From Athene noctua (taxonomy: Eukaryota > Chordata > Aves > Strigiformes > Strigidae): a DNA stretch of 64,000 nucleotides. Below the pieces are notes generated by a model, which was given only the letters and a program-made list of their open reading frames with translations, was not told where the DNA came from and did no database searches. This document shows, piece by piece, positions 1-11,200 of the stretch; the stretch's first letter is position 1, and every line of letters begins with the position of its first letter. Both the position numbers and the translations under genes were made by a program. The stretch is taken from the NCBI RefSeq assembly GCF_965140245.1, contig NC_134041.1, positions 9,112,607-9,176,606 on the forward strand. Reading direction: 5' to 3'.

Positions 1-1020
1 AAATTTATCTACTTATAGAAAACAGAAATTTTTGAAAAAGGCTGGAGAACGTTTGTGAAATGCAAATTCTATTTCAACAAGAATAACTGCAGAACCTGAT
101 TTAAAAGTACATTCAATCACAAAGCAGAAACATAGTATGTGGTCTGTATATGTTGCAAACACTAACAAGCATAATCCAAAATTCAAACAATCGTTAACAG
201 CTTAAATGTTTTAAATTACATACATGTAGTTTTCTGTGGCAGCAATGACTATGTGACATACAAGCTAGGGTTTCACAGTATGAATGAAGAGTACAGTCAG
301 GTAATAGTAGCAGTTTACTCTTTGCTTGTTATAGAAAGCTCACGTCCTTCTGATTACACTGTTTTCTAACTTACAACTTGCCAGCACATCATTCTTATCT
401 GGCTCTATGTCAATATTACCTGCCATGTTTATAAAAGCGTTCATGGGCATGGCCATTAAACCTCATGGAATGGGGTATTCTCCAGTGCCCTTACTCTGGA
501 AATGTTCATCTACTCCAACCCTCACTAATTTTGAAGCTGCTTTTGTCTTCCCTTGTGCCTCTTGGAGTCTGCAGTATTTTCTGTCTTGCTCTCCTCCATG
601 TCCCCTTTAAAGATCATCCTTAAACACTACTTTGATATAATTGAGGGTTTTTTTCCCTTGTTATATTTGTACTGAGCACATTAGTTTATTTACTACACAG
701 GACAGATTTGGAGGCCCCTTCTAAGTCAGGAGAACACTTAGTCACGTAAGGAACTGTATTGAAACCAATGGCAATGCTTGCAGTCTGAGTAAGAATGCTG
801 GTCTCAAATATTGAAAGATCCCATGTTATACTGGAACACAGTTGTTTCCCATTGTAGACCCGCTGTTTCTAAAGTATACCTGTATTTGTACTTTGCCTAC
901 CCAGTTCTTGAAGCAGAAGGTGAACAGTTAAACAATGGAAACAGCAAGTAACATGTACTAGAATTGAGCTGGTTTAAGATTGGTATGGTGAGTTAAAAAA
1001 GCAGTGCAAGATACAATTTT

Positions 1021-1215
1021 TAAGTTACCTTGTTGAAGATCTTACGTTGGAAGTATAAGCCTCAAGGGAGACCACATCATCTGGGAGCAAGAGAATATAA
1101 ACAATGCAGGATCTATAATAGACATGTGGGGGATTCTGGCCATATGTTTTGGTCATGTCCTGATATATGTGAGCTTTGGGAGACAGTTCTACATGTAATA
1201 GAGTCAATAATCAAA
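1021..1215 (+). mobile_element. Ancient L1-clade LINE fragment, ORF2 C-terminal knuckle
   Basis: Frame 1024-1239 reads LLKILRWKYKPQ, then CRIYNRHVGDSGHMFWSC, then PDICELWETVLHVIESI. L1-clade ORF2 proteins end with a C-x2-C-x8-H-x4-C knuckle followed by P and a W-E-rich helix. Here the first Cys, the His at +12 and the Cys at +17 are at exact spacing; the second Cys is Tyr (TAT, one change from TGT). The upstream RWxxxP-like piece also fits. A stop lies just upstream at 1021-1023. CR1 elements do not carry this domain. It is a decayed fossil, not a gene. The rest of the element was not found. Confidence 0.65.
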
Positions 1216-3513
1216 TCTGAAGTACCAAGGAACACAACTTGATGTTTCCTTAGAGACACCGCAAGTTTGCAACAGATGAATAAGGAGAGAATATGGTAGA
1301 TACAAATGTGTCTTTAGGCAAAATGGAAAGTAAAAAGACTTAAAAATGGGGAGGAAGAAAGAAAATTCTACACTGTTCCCAGCCTGTAAAATAACAGTAA
1401 TGCTTACATCAGAAATTTAATTAATTGTTGTTACATTGATAAAGATGTGATATACTACATCAAAGACTAGCTAAATGATATTTGGAAATTAATTTGGGTT
1501 CCTATTAAATAGAGCTCAGAGGAGCTTTCCAAATGAGTAACTTGTTTGTCAAGCATTGCTTCCTTCTGTTTATAAAGTCTTCTCAAGGAAAGACAACTAT
1601 TTTCAACTGTTCTTGTTGCTTGAAATGGACTATGAGATTCATCACTAACCAGACATTCACGGAAAATTCAAATATTGCAAATCACAATGTCTTAGTTTCT
1701 TAGAAAAAAATAATATTTCTTACTTCTGTTCCCTATAGACATGACTTTAAAGTTATCTAAAAAGTCCCAAACCCCAAATTTAACATTGACAATCTGTATT
1801 TGAATTTAAAATTTGCTTTTGTTGCTCTATAGCTTGGCCACTTCAATGTGCTTTGGAGATAAACATAATGGAATCAAAATATACTTGTTTTCTGTAGTGT
1901 TATTAGCTTTAAATATTCTTAAAATGAAAATGGAACACAATAACCATAGGAGAAGATATGATTTCAGGTTCTGATCTTTTAAGAAAGTTATCCTGTAGAG
2001 TGAGCATGCTGTTTTCTTGGGAACTGTGCCAAAATACAGTAAGACTCATGATGATCACCACAGTTTCTGCTTTTGTTAAATGAAAAACTCGTTCTTGTGA
2101 TTCTGATCTTACACCAGTTTTATCCCAGTGTAATTCCATCTGTGTCTCTGGAAGTACTTCTGATTTTATATTAATGTCAATGAGTTCAAAAGAAGATAGG
2201 ATTTAGCAGAACTCAGTGGACAGAGTTTATGTTAAGACCAAAAAAGAAAAAAGAGAGAAATCTTATACAATACATTTTGCTTTATAGTGGAATGGAGACA
2301 ACTTTCAGAGTTGTCTGTGAATTTGTAGCTCCTGGAGTGTCCAAAGAAAATATCCATCTCTTCTCTAGACAAGCAGACAAGTGACCACCAAGACAAGGAG
2401 GTGGCTTTCTCCACCACAGTGAGCCATCTGGCTCATCGGTACACCAAGTCAGCAGTGATGGAGTTGCAGAGCTGGCAATTGGGTGTTTGAACTCCCAGAC
2501 AGCCTGATGGCTGGGTTGTCTAAGGCTGAGGAGCACAGCAGCTCCTGCCTGCCTAGTTTCCCCATAAGAATTTTTATAAAAAAATGTTCCATTAACTTTG
2601 CATTTTTTGGTTCATACAAAAATATTCATTCATAATTTTTCAAAATTAACTTAATCCTCTGGTTTCATCCCCTTACTTTTCATAGCATTTCATCTTTCTG
2701 TCTTATTTTTTATTTTGGTTTGATGTATGCAATCATTTGTTTCAGCTGTTAGAGAAGTGAGGCATTTTCCCTTCTTTTTGCCAATTAAATTTATGCTTTT
2801 TGGCCATCAGTTTCTTAGAATTTTTGTCGAAGGATGGCACTACTGGAATAAATCTCTGTTGTTTGCATAGGTGTGTTTAAAAGATTAAGGCTGAACAGGC
2901 ATTCTCGTAATAGACCAGGGATCAATGAAAGCTCTTCTTTTCTCAAGAAGCTTTAAGGCTTAGCAGTGAGGTTGATTTTTTTTGTTTATTTGTTTAAAAT
3001 ATAGAGGAAGTTGCATGTCTGCCTGAGCTTTTGTTATTTGTGTGATCTTTCTTGGAATTCCTGAACAAGATCTACCCATGATCCACTGGTCCCAAGCTCA
3101 GCTTGAGACAACAGAAGAGACCTCTCTCCCTGCTTGTATCTATGGCCACAGATTGCCTAGATGATCTCTGCAGTAGGCAAGAGACGTGATTTCCCCCTCT
3201 TATTTGTGCCACTTGCAGCTTTTTAATTTCTTGTGTTCGCTGTAATAACAGCCCATTGAGTTTCAATGGGATTTCGCAAAGAATGGGATGTTATTCTGTG
3301 GGGCTGGGAGCAGCAGAATCAAACTCAAGACAGTGTACTGAGAGGGATATGAGTCAGAGCAGGAGGGAGAGCCAAGGTGACATACATGCTTCAATGCCCA
3401 CAAGATCTGATGGCCAATAAGCTTTTTAACTTAGTGTCTTGGTTGGCTAACTTTTGTTTAGGCAGTTGCGGGAGGGGAAGAGGCTGAGGCCCCGGGTTAG
3501 TGGAACAATTATA

Positions 3514-3604
3514 TTCACGCTTTAAATCCCTTAAGCACATACTTAATGGCCATTGATTTCAATGCTCTCAACAGCTTTGCTGAGTCAAGGCCTGACTGAG
3601 GGTG
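3514..3604. repeat. Palindromic amniote interspersed repeat, copy 1
   Basis: The words CTTAAGCACATACTTAA, CCATTGATTTCAATG and CTTTGCTGAGTCAAGGCC occur in the order seen in a widespread sauropsid repeat built from TTAAGCACATGCTTAA and CCCATTGACTTCAATGGG palindromes and ending in a GCTTTGCTGAATC-GGGCC word. It is probably a nonautonomous DNA element. I do not know its database name for certain. Confidence 0.45.
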
Positions 3605-3977
3605 AAGTAAGGGCCTGGTGATGCAGTTTATGGGTCATCTGCGTGGCTATAGACCCCCAGCTAGAGCACTGAAGAGAAGGGAACCTCAAAGGCCAAGCAG
3701 GCTCTTCCAGTGCCATCATGGCAAGCTGGCAAAAGGCAAAGGATAACGTGAACATATGTGGTGCGAAGGGGAAAAATGCTGAACAACCAAAGGTGTTTCA
3801 TCTGATACTCTGCTGGTCATGTTATTTCTGAGAGTGGCCACTGCTGCAGGCTCTCCTCATCCTCAGAAGAGCATTTCCCTTGTTTTTTCCATGAGAAAAA
3901 CTTGTTTAAATGCGTCAGCTGCAGAATATAGCCCTAATTCTGCAGCTGAAGCCAGAAGAGGCTGCAGTCCATATAAG

Positions 3978-4010
3978 TTGTTTGTGTGTGTTGTTTTTTT
4001 GTGTGTGCAG
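3978..4010 (+). promoter_or_regulatory. AGBL4: 3' splice acceptor of the first AGBL4 exon, UG-rich tract
   Basis: The acceptor reads TTTTTTTGTGTGTGCAG and is preceded by more TG dinucleotides (TTGTTTGTGTGTGTTG), so the pyrimidine tract is interspersed with G and forms a UG-rich element in RNA. The AG ends at 4010 and the frame of the coding sequence begins at 4012. No strong branch-point consensus stands out in the 20-40 bases upstream. UG-rich tracts are known binding sites for CELF and TDP-43 type proteins; use here is inference. Confidence 0.85.
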
Positions 4011-4122
4011 GTGCTCCCTGATGGGGTTTGATTTAAATCGGCACTGGGCAAATCCGTCTCCCTGGGCTCATCCCACACTGCACGGAGTGAAACAGCTCAT
4101 CATTGAGATGTACAACAATCCG
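4011..4122 (+). CDS. AGBL4: AGBL4 (cytosolic carboxypeptidase 6) internal exon with NR motif
   Basis: This internal exon encodes the last base of a split codon plus 37 residues, from CSLMGFDLNRHW to QLIIEMYNNP. AGBL4/CCP6 is an M14-family metallocarboxypeptidase that removes glutamates from polyglutamate side chains on tubulin and other proteins in the cytosol and at cilia. DLNRHW holds the Asn-Arg pair that, in this family, holds the substrate's terminal carboxylate; PSPWAHPTLHGVKQLI is typical of CCP enzymes. The start follows a consensus AG at 4009-4010 and the end precedes GTAAGT at 4123. The reading frame is open throughout. Phase is 2 on entry and 0 on exit, so the 112 bases are not a multiple of three and skipping would shift the frame. 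Paralogue choice rests on the downstream exon, which is specific to CCP6. The residue assignment is seen; the family role is established knowledge. Confidence 0.94.
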
Positions 4123-4130
4123 GTAAGTGA
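4123..4130 (+). promoter_or_regulatory. AGBL4: 5' splice donor after the first AGBL4 exon
   Basis: CCG|GTAAGTGA is close to the full U1 consensus (GTAAGT) and directly follows the last codon of the conserved CCP segment. Confidence 0.93.
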
Positions 4131-5183
4131 GGAAAGGTGATGCCAGAACAGCCACTTGCTGAGGTACCGACTCTCTTCCCTCTGTGGGGTTGCGCAAGAT
4201 GCCAGTAACTGCTGTGGCTTAGTCCAGTGGCAAACCAAAATAAGAGACAAGTAAGCGAACACCACCCCCGCTGCATGAGATCAGAGACATTTGTAGGTTT
4301 TGTCACAGGAAGTATCAGAGTGGAGAGAGCAAGTGAAATGAAGTTCAACTCAGATTAAATATGGAATAATTCTGAAAGCAGGGCCTAAATTCAATCGAGC
4401 TGCTCTCGTGATGTCCTGAGCTGGATTCAAAGCAGCAGGCCCCCCAAATTGAATTACTGAATGGCATTGATGTTTAATCCAGAGCTCCGGCAGGGGCTGC
4501 TATGTAGTGTGCAGAGCAGGAGGGGGATAATATTTGCAAATATTATATAAACACACACGCACACACTCATGCTCACTCAGGAAAGCAGAGGTGTTCTTGA
4601 AGGTGAAATCTTAGCTAATCAGAGGAGATGGATTACAGAGAATATGGAGAAGAGGAGTGGGAGGGAGGCAGACAGCTATTGAATGTTTGACATCAAAGCG
4701 CAGAAGGATTATTGAATGTGGCACCTAAGAAAAACTGCTGAACAAAGATGAAGATGGGTAGGAAAAAATCACTGCCAAAAATATAAGAGGAGATGTTATA
4801 GATTATTATTTTTTCTGTATGGAATTCCTGGTATCTGTCCAGGTTTTTTTGCTTCCCGTTACAGAGATGGCATTTAGATCTTTATTTCCCTGAAGTTTTG
4901 CTAATTTTTTTTTTTTGTTTGTTTGGTTAGTGTAAAAAAGGACCTGGTTTGCCTTGCTAATAAAGAAAGAGGATTCTTACACCTAGCTACATCACGTAGA
5001 GGATAAGAGCTCCTTTAATTTAACTCTTGGTTCTCCCAACACATCTTAATTGGAATTTTTATCTTCCAGGTAGTCATAATACCTGTATAGAAGGGGTTTT
5101 AGGTACAAGGAAGATAGAAGGCCCTTACATATGGAGTGGAATCCAATTGCATGGAAAATATTTTCTCAGACTGCTAATTGGTT

Positions 5184-5270
5184 GGTACAGAATTTCTGTT
5201 TGTGCAGCACCTAGCATTGTGCCTGTGACCAAGGCTCCTAAGCTCTGCAGTATTAGAGTGGTGGTGATGG
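5184..5270 (+). mobile_element. MIR1-type amniote SINE 3' tail
   Basis: TTTGTGCAGCACCTAGCAT, then GGCTCCTAAGCTCTGCAGTA and a T/A/G tail, follow the order of the amniote MIR1 3' end (TGTACAGCGCCTAGCACAATG ... GGCTCCTAGGCGCTACGGTA). The 5' half was not recognised. Confidence 0.7.
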
Positions 5271-7576
5271 AAAGTACAGAAAGGAGCTTTACAGCCAGCC
5301 TGGTCTTTCCTCTGTTTCCTACCCCACATAACAAGACAGTTTTCATTCTAGATGATGGAGGCTGCTTTGTCTGAGAAGAAGGATTTTTTTTTTTTTCAAG
5401 AATAAAGAGGTCCTTAAACATTACAAGAAAGTTGGGTGTAGGGAAATGCTTCTAGCTAGTAAAGCAACAAAGGCACTATCAAAAGTCCCTGTCAGTAAAA
5501 TTAAATCTGTTCTTGGGGGGAAAATAATTCTTTTCAGCTTTGTCCCATTCCTGAGAAGCTTTGAAAACTCTGGTAGTTTCCAGCTGCCCTATGTGTGAAG
5601 AATGAATTTATTTGCTGTGGTGGCTAAAATGAAAAATCAAAAGAAATATTTGGTCAGAGTTGGTCTGAAATGGAAATCTTTTTTTTCCTCCATCTCTCTG
5701 TCTCCTACCCTTCCCCAGTGATCAACCTGAGATGAACCAGTTCCAGTTCATTTCCTTCTGAGGAAAAGAAAAAGGAGCCTTTCAAACACAAGTGCAACAT
5801 TTCATTTTCAGGGTTATTTAATATTTTTTTAAAATACTATTTAGGAATCTTTTTTTGGATTAAACTACAAGCAAAGTTCAGGTGGCTTTTCAGAGTTTCA
5901 TTTCTCAGTGAATTAGCTACTCACCAAAAAACCTTCTTGTCTGGTTTTATCATCCCCTAGTCAATACCAGCCTTTCTGAAAGTTTTAGAGATGCTCAGCA
6001 ATACAATGTAGTATATAGGATTATGGGTTTTTTCAGGCAATACCAGCTTCTTAGTCCCTCTGATACCAGTAATATTTGTATGAACAGACCATTTCCAAAG
6101 TGATGGGACAAAAGGCGAAAACATGCCAGCTGCCTCAGAGAGAGGGCATGGGACTGTATGTGGGCCATCCTGCTTTAGCAGGGACTGTTTTTATTAAGTA
6201 CTTGAGCTAAAAAAAAAAATAAAAATCCCTCACCTCCTGACAGAGTGCCAGAATAAAAACCTCCTTTGAATCTCTTCAGGCTGCTAAAGATTTTAACTAC
6301 TCTCCAGGTGTAGAGTGTAACTTTTAGATGAGTAATACGTGATAGATGGTTGGCTGCATGCATAGGTGAACCAGTTGCAGGGGGGCTGCTGTCAAACTGC
6401 GACAGATCAGGGATTACGCATTTGAACACGTCTGTTCTGCCACCCTCTTCTCACCTGAAGTCTCCCCACGCTGGGGAATATGAAATGAAATAAAATGCAA
6501 AGTAAAGTTCCCTGCAAAATAAGGTAAATAACCTTCATGTCTCCCATTCTAGACAAGATCTGCTGTGAGGAGCTGTCCACAAGAGATTGGATTGTTTAAA
6601 GCAGAGGAAGTTCAGCTTCATGTTGCCATTGCAGAATGGCTCAGTGCAGGCCTTTTAGATGTATTCATTCCCTTAAATCATTTAAGGAAAATTAGCTGCC
6701 ATAAGAGCATAAAACCACATTTCAAATGTTGCTGTATAGGATGATTTTTCTTCTGCTGCTGCAGCATGGAAGATAAGCTGTTTCCTTTGAAAAAAGTTCA
6801 TTCTGGAGGGGGGAGTATGACCGACACAAAAATAAGTGCAGTGGGTACAAGGTGCACGTAAAGTGCCATAGCTACAGTGATTCCACATTGAATGGTCCAA
6901 GTCTAAGAGTCTACTGTCGTTACTGTATAAAAATAAACCAAAGCACCTGTGGTTCTCTGTTCTTCTGGGTTTTAGAAAAGGTGCTTGTTTTATTTTTAAA
7001 GCGTTTCAAATTCCATGATGACCATATCCTCTTTAGGAGGGAGTGAATGGGTCAAGAAATCAGAGAACAGTAAGAAGCTTTTGATCTCCATGTCACTGAT
7101 TTTGAAACAATCATTCCTGATGGTAAGTCACTGCCATTGTGTTAGCCTAAGTGAAGAGAGGGGATATTCTCAGCTGTTTCTAGTGGTGTCAGTCTTATAG
7201 ATGAGACTGAAGTGACAGACTTGCTCTTCTACATCGTGTGCTGTTGGCTGAAGATATTTCTGTTCTTAAGTACCTTTCCTTGCCCATATGCCAGACATCA
7301 ATGCCTTCCCACCTCTCCACCAGACGATAGGTGTAGATGATTCCCCTGTCTGTACTGGAGCAGGTTAGTGAAATAAACTCAGAACATGAAAGTTTTGTGT
7401 AAACCAACTCAGCTGACTTTTGTCTGAAGTATGTCAAAGGATGTTCGTATGGGCTGTTCCAGCAGCTCAACTGTGGGGCCAGGAAGTTCTGCTTGGGCAT
7501 CACATAGAAAGCTGTTTGGAGAATGAATGTCTATTAGCCTAGCTAAGGAATCTAGTAAAGCATATATGCACAGCAA

Positions 7577-7672
7577 GATTTAAACACATGCACAATCTGA
7601 TTGAATCCAGCAGCATTGCTTGTGTGCTTATGGTTAAGCAAGTGCTTAAATGTTTTGGACTGGGGATTAAGT
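7577..7672. repeat. Palindromic amniote interspersed repeat, copy 2
   Basis: GATTTAAACACATGC at the left and GTGCTTATGGTTAAGCAAGTG followed by CTTAAATGTTTTGGACTGGGG at the right match the same family as 3514-3604, with the middle diverged. Confidence 0.45.
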
Positions 7673-8140
7673 ACTCGGCACTGGCAAGATCAGGATATGG
7701 ATGGTCTATGGAAATCAAACAGTCCTTATATCTGGCGTAACGTGAAGCCTCGGAGACAGAGAGCGCAGCATAACTGCTTGATTATTGGACAGGTTTCGTG
7801 TGGCCATCCAGCACTTTTCCCAACAAGCAAAAGCACTCTTTAAATCAGATTTAATGAGTGAACTTAGGTAGCGTGTTCAGTGTCAGCTCAGTCCCCTTGA
7901 GTATGTGCATTGTGATATGGTCTTTAATCATGGGGGCTCATGTTATTCTCTCAGTTAGACCCCTGCCTCACTGAGTTCTCCAAATGGAAAACTTTCACAT
8001 AATAAGCAGCTATTCAGTGTTTTGTTTTACCTTCAGTGTTCATTGTGTAGCCCTGTCCTGTATTTACTGTGCACTATTCAGATCCTGCTCTGAGGATAGA
8101 ATTGTTAATCTCCTCGTGGGCTTTTTTGTTTTGCTCACCG

Positions 8141-8285
8141 CTATACCCTGGGAGCATTTCAGAAGTGTTAATTAATTCATTTTTGGGGACCCTTGTGAGA
8201 GACAAATACATTATTCTTGTATGGATAGGAAACAGAGGCAGAGACAGTTATGATGAGAAGTACCTACTCAAGTGAGATAGATGAT
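8141..8285 (-). mobile_element. MIR/CORE SINE, antisense
   Basis: On the + strand the sequence runs GAGCATTTCAGAAGTGTTAA, TTAATTCA, GGACCCTTGTGAGAG, ATTATTCTTGTATGGATAGG, AAACAGAGGCAGAGACAGTT. This is the order of a reverse-complemented MIR (TCAAAGCGCTTTACAAA, TTAATTAATCCTCACAAC, GTGAGGTAG, TATTATCCCCATTTTACAG, GGGAAACTGAGGCACAGAG). Confidence 0.75.
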
Positions 8286-11200
8286 TTAAGATGCCTGGGA
8301 TCAGATTTGTTTCATGTCATTCACCAAGGCTTGATATGTTCACTGTCTCATTTCTACCCCTTCCTTCTTCAAGGAAGATTGAGATAGACTATTCTTGTCA
8401 TTTGGAGTTCTTAGGACCTAGAAGACAAGGAATAGGGCAGTGACTGAGTGCTTGGGAAGAATCTGTTTCAATTGATTTGCCCCCCTCAAATGAAAATGCA
8501 GAGGTGGAATGCAGTGCTCCCAGGCACCCTCAGTGCAACACTGTACTTGGACTTTTTGCATCCATCTTTCTTCTATTCTGCCTGTTTTCCATCTCCTGTT
8601 GTCATTGAAGCTGGAGTCCTGCATGCAAATGATTCCTATGTTAGCCACCTTGTGCTGTGAGTGAGCTGGAGACCAGACCGAAAAGAAAAGAAAAACCCAT
8701 TCACCTGGGGTGTGCTCATTAATTAGCATCTCCTTTGTCATGAACACATATGCCCAAGTCTTAAATTATTTCTGCATAGGCAACCTTTCTGTTTCCATTC
8801 CTGAATTTGGAGTGCTTGATGTTGCAGCCTTTGCATACTTTTAATACTATACTGGGTGGAAGTTTTCATGGATTCAAAGCAAAGCATACAGCTGAAATGA
8901 AGCCCCAGCATGCTGAAATCTGAGTCATCTGCTGGGCTGGAACCTTTAGATCCACCACACAGACATCTGCCACAAGAGCTGATAAATGAACTGATAGTGG
9001 ATGGCAATCTGCTATTGCTGTGGACTGGCATGAGGAAGGGAAAGAGACATTGCCTGTGGGCTTTGTGGATATCTGCTGACGATAGAATTAATAATAAGAA
9101 AGGATGAGTAAACATAATAACTGCAGACATGGGGGAGGGATATTTAAGGCTGAATGATACCTTTTATGTTTTTGAGAAGGTTTTTCAAGATCCCATGTTC
9201 AGGCTTAGACTTGAACAAAACCATATGTTTCCAATCTTCCTGTCTCAGAGAAGGTCTTGTTTTTGATCCAGGTAGGCTTGAGTGTGCAAGCAGTAAGACT
9301 ACAGGTGAATTAACATTTGTCTGATAAATGTAAACTTGGTTCTTTGGCAGATGACTACATTCCTCTCCATAAGGAGAGTGTATCTACTTTCTTCCAAACA
9401 TACTGAACACACACTTTTCTGATTCTGTGTTATCATCTATCTCTAGAGCCTTCTTTAGAGGCAGATGGATATCCTTCACCAGGGTTGGCTCCCCTCAGTA
9501 CATCATGCACCATCACTGCTTCAGGAAGATAGTAGTGATAGTTTGGCCTGGGGAAAAGGCCTGAGTTGGTCTCCAAGTTCCAGCTTGCTGGGCTCTCTGC
9601 TGATAAACCCAGATACTAGAAAGCAGGTGAGGTTGAATGTCAAGGGGTGTGTGAAGCAGGTTAGCATAGCCAGTTGAAAGGAAACACGTTCTCTTCCTGA
9701 CACTCTGTTACTCATTAGAGTTGACTATATTACTCAGTTAAGTGGTTTCTGTAGGTTTTCCCTCATCATTGCCAAAGCGTAGAGGCTCAGCCCTCCCGGT
9801 GCTCACAGACTTTCTTTTCACCTTCTGTTTCTCCCATTCTGGTACTGAGCTCTGTTCATCCCTGTCAGGAGACTACCCATGTTCTTACCACTCCAGACGA
9901 CTATCCAATCTCTTTCAAAGACGCAATTCAGGTGTTAACACTTGACATAGGTCCTTAGTTTCTGCCCTTCTGCGTGCTGCTCCGACTGACCGGTGTTGTC
10001 TTCAGACACTCTTAGACTGCCCTCTGTCAGTGCCATTGTTCAGCCTACTTCTTTTCTAGGCCTTCGGTAGCAGCATCTAGCGTGTACTATCAAGGACAGT
10101 AGTTTTGACTGTGCAGGAGCCACGTTCAAAGTGTGCCCTTGTGGGAGTGCTCCATGTGCTGCATATCCAACCCTAATTTTCTTCGTTAACCTGAACTATT
10201 GTAGTGATGTAAACCAGGATCTTTGTTTTTCTAGTGTCCCTGGTTATAAAAGCAGTGTCATATTTTGAGGGAAGCATTCCGGTTCCATGGAAAACTAGGT
10301 CACAGACTGAAGACTTAGAAATCTGTAACTGATATTTTACAGCGTACAACTCTCCCTAATGGCAGCATTGCCTTAATGACCTGCCATCTTCTCTGCCTTT
10401 GGCAGCGCTACATTCTTCACCAGACAACTCCACATTATGAAAAATGCAGTTGGTCTCCAACATGCATGTACTTTGCTGGAACGTGACATAAATTTTACTT
10501 TTGTCAGTCCTGCAAATTGTGTCAGTCTTAGAGGCTTTACTTCCACTCATCTTGTGAAATGATGTTACTAGTATTATCATCAATGTGATACTGGATAGTT
10601 GACAAATAATGTATAATAACAGATTTTGCAAGGGTTTCACATCAAAATTGTACACTTAGGCTTCTTATAGTATAAGCCCGCAAGCAGTATTATCTAACAT
10701 TTGATTGACTGGAGGCAATTGTTTTCTGTTCAAAAATTATTCTTTTCCCTCATCATCTCTCCTGTTCCTGTTATAAATTGGAGCAGCAGAGTAAAATATA
10801 TTTCACTGGAAAAATTATAAGCTGAACCTCATTCCAGCTGAAGCCAGTTTGGATGTTAATAAATGTTTGGAAAGGCTGTGGGTTGGGGTTTGGTATTGCT
10901 CAGAAGTCACTCAGAGCCAAACAAATCAGCTGAGGTCTGCATCATCTGGTATATGGAGTCATAACAGATTAACATAGGGTAATGAGATCTGTAGCATAAC
11001 ACACTACCTGGCTCCATTCTGCTGTTAGCAGAGCTCTTAGACTTCCTTCCCCAGCTAAACACCACAATAGTAATGAATAATCATTGTTAACACAATATTG
11101 AATTTTAACAACCTACTAGGAAGTGATGTTCAGATAGTCCCTCAGCAGATATCCCGGGCTGTCATATGTACCTGATGGCTTTCACTCAGACATCAAAACA

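Larger units (their letters stand above)
1..4010 (+). other. AGBL4: AGBL4 intron, 3' portion (upstream end outside window)
   Basis: This intron ends at the acceptor at 4010. Besides the L1-like fossil (1021-1215), the palindromic amniote repeat (3514-3604) and the stem-loop next to the acceptor (3915-3949), I see only AT-rich unique sequence. A short inverted motif, CCCATTGA / TCAATGGG, lies at 3252-3270. Stretch 1216-3250 contains no recognisable gene or repeat; a fairly AT-rich block lies at 2560-2760. Confidence 0.9.
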
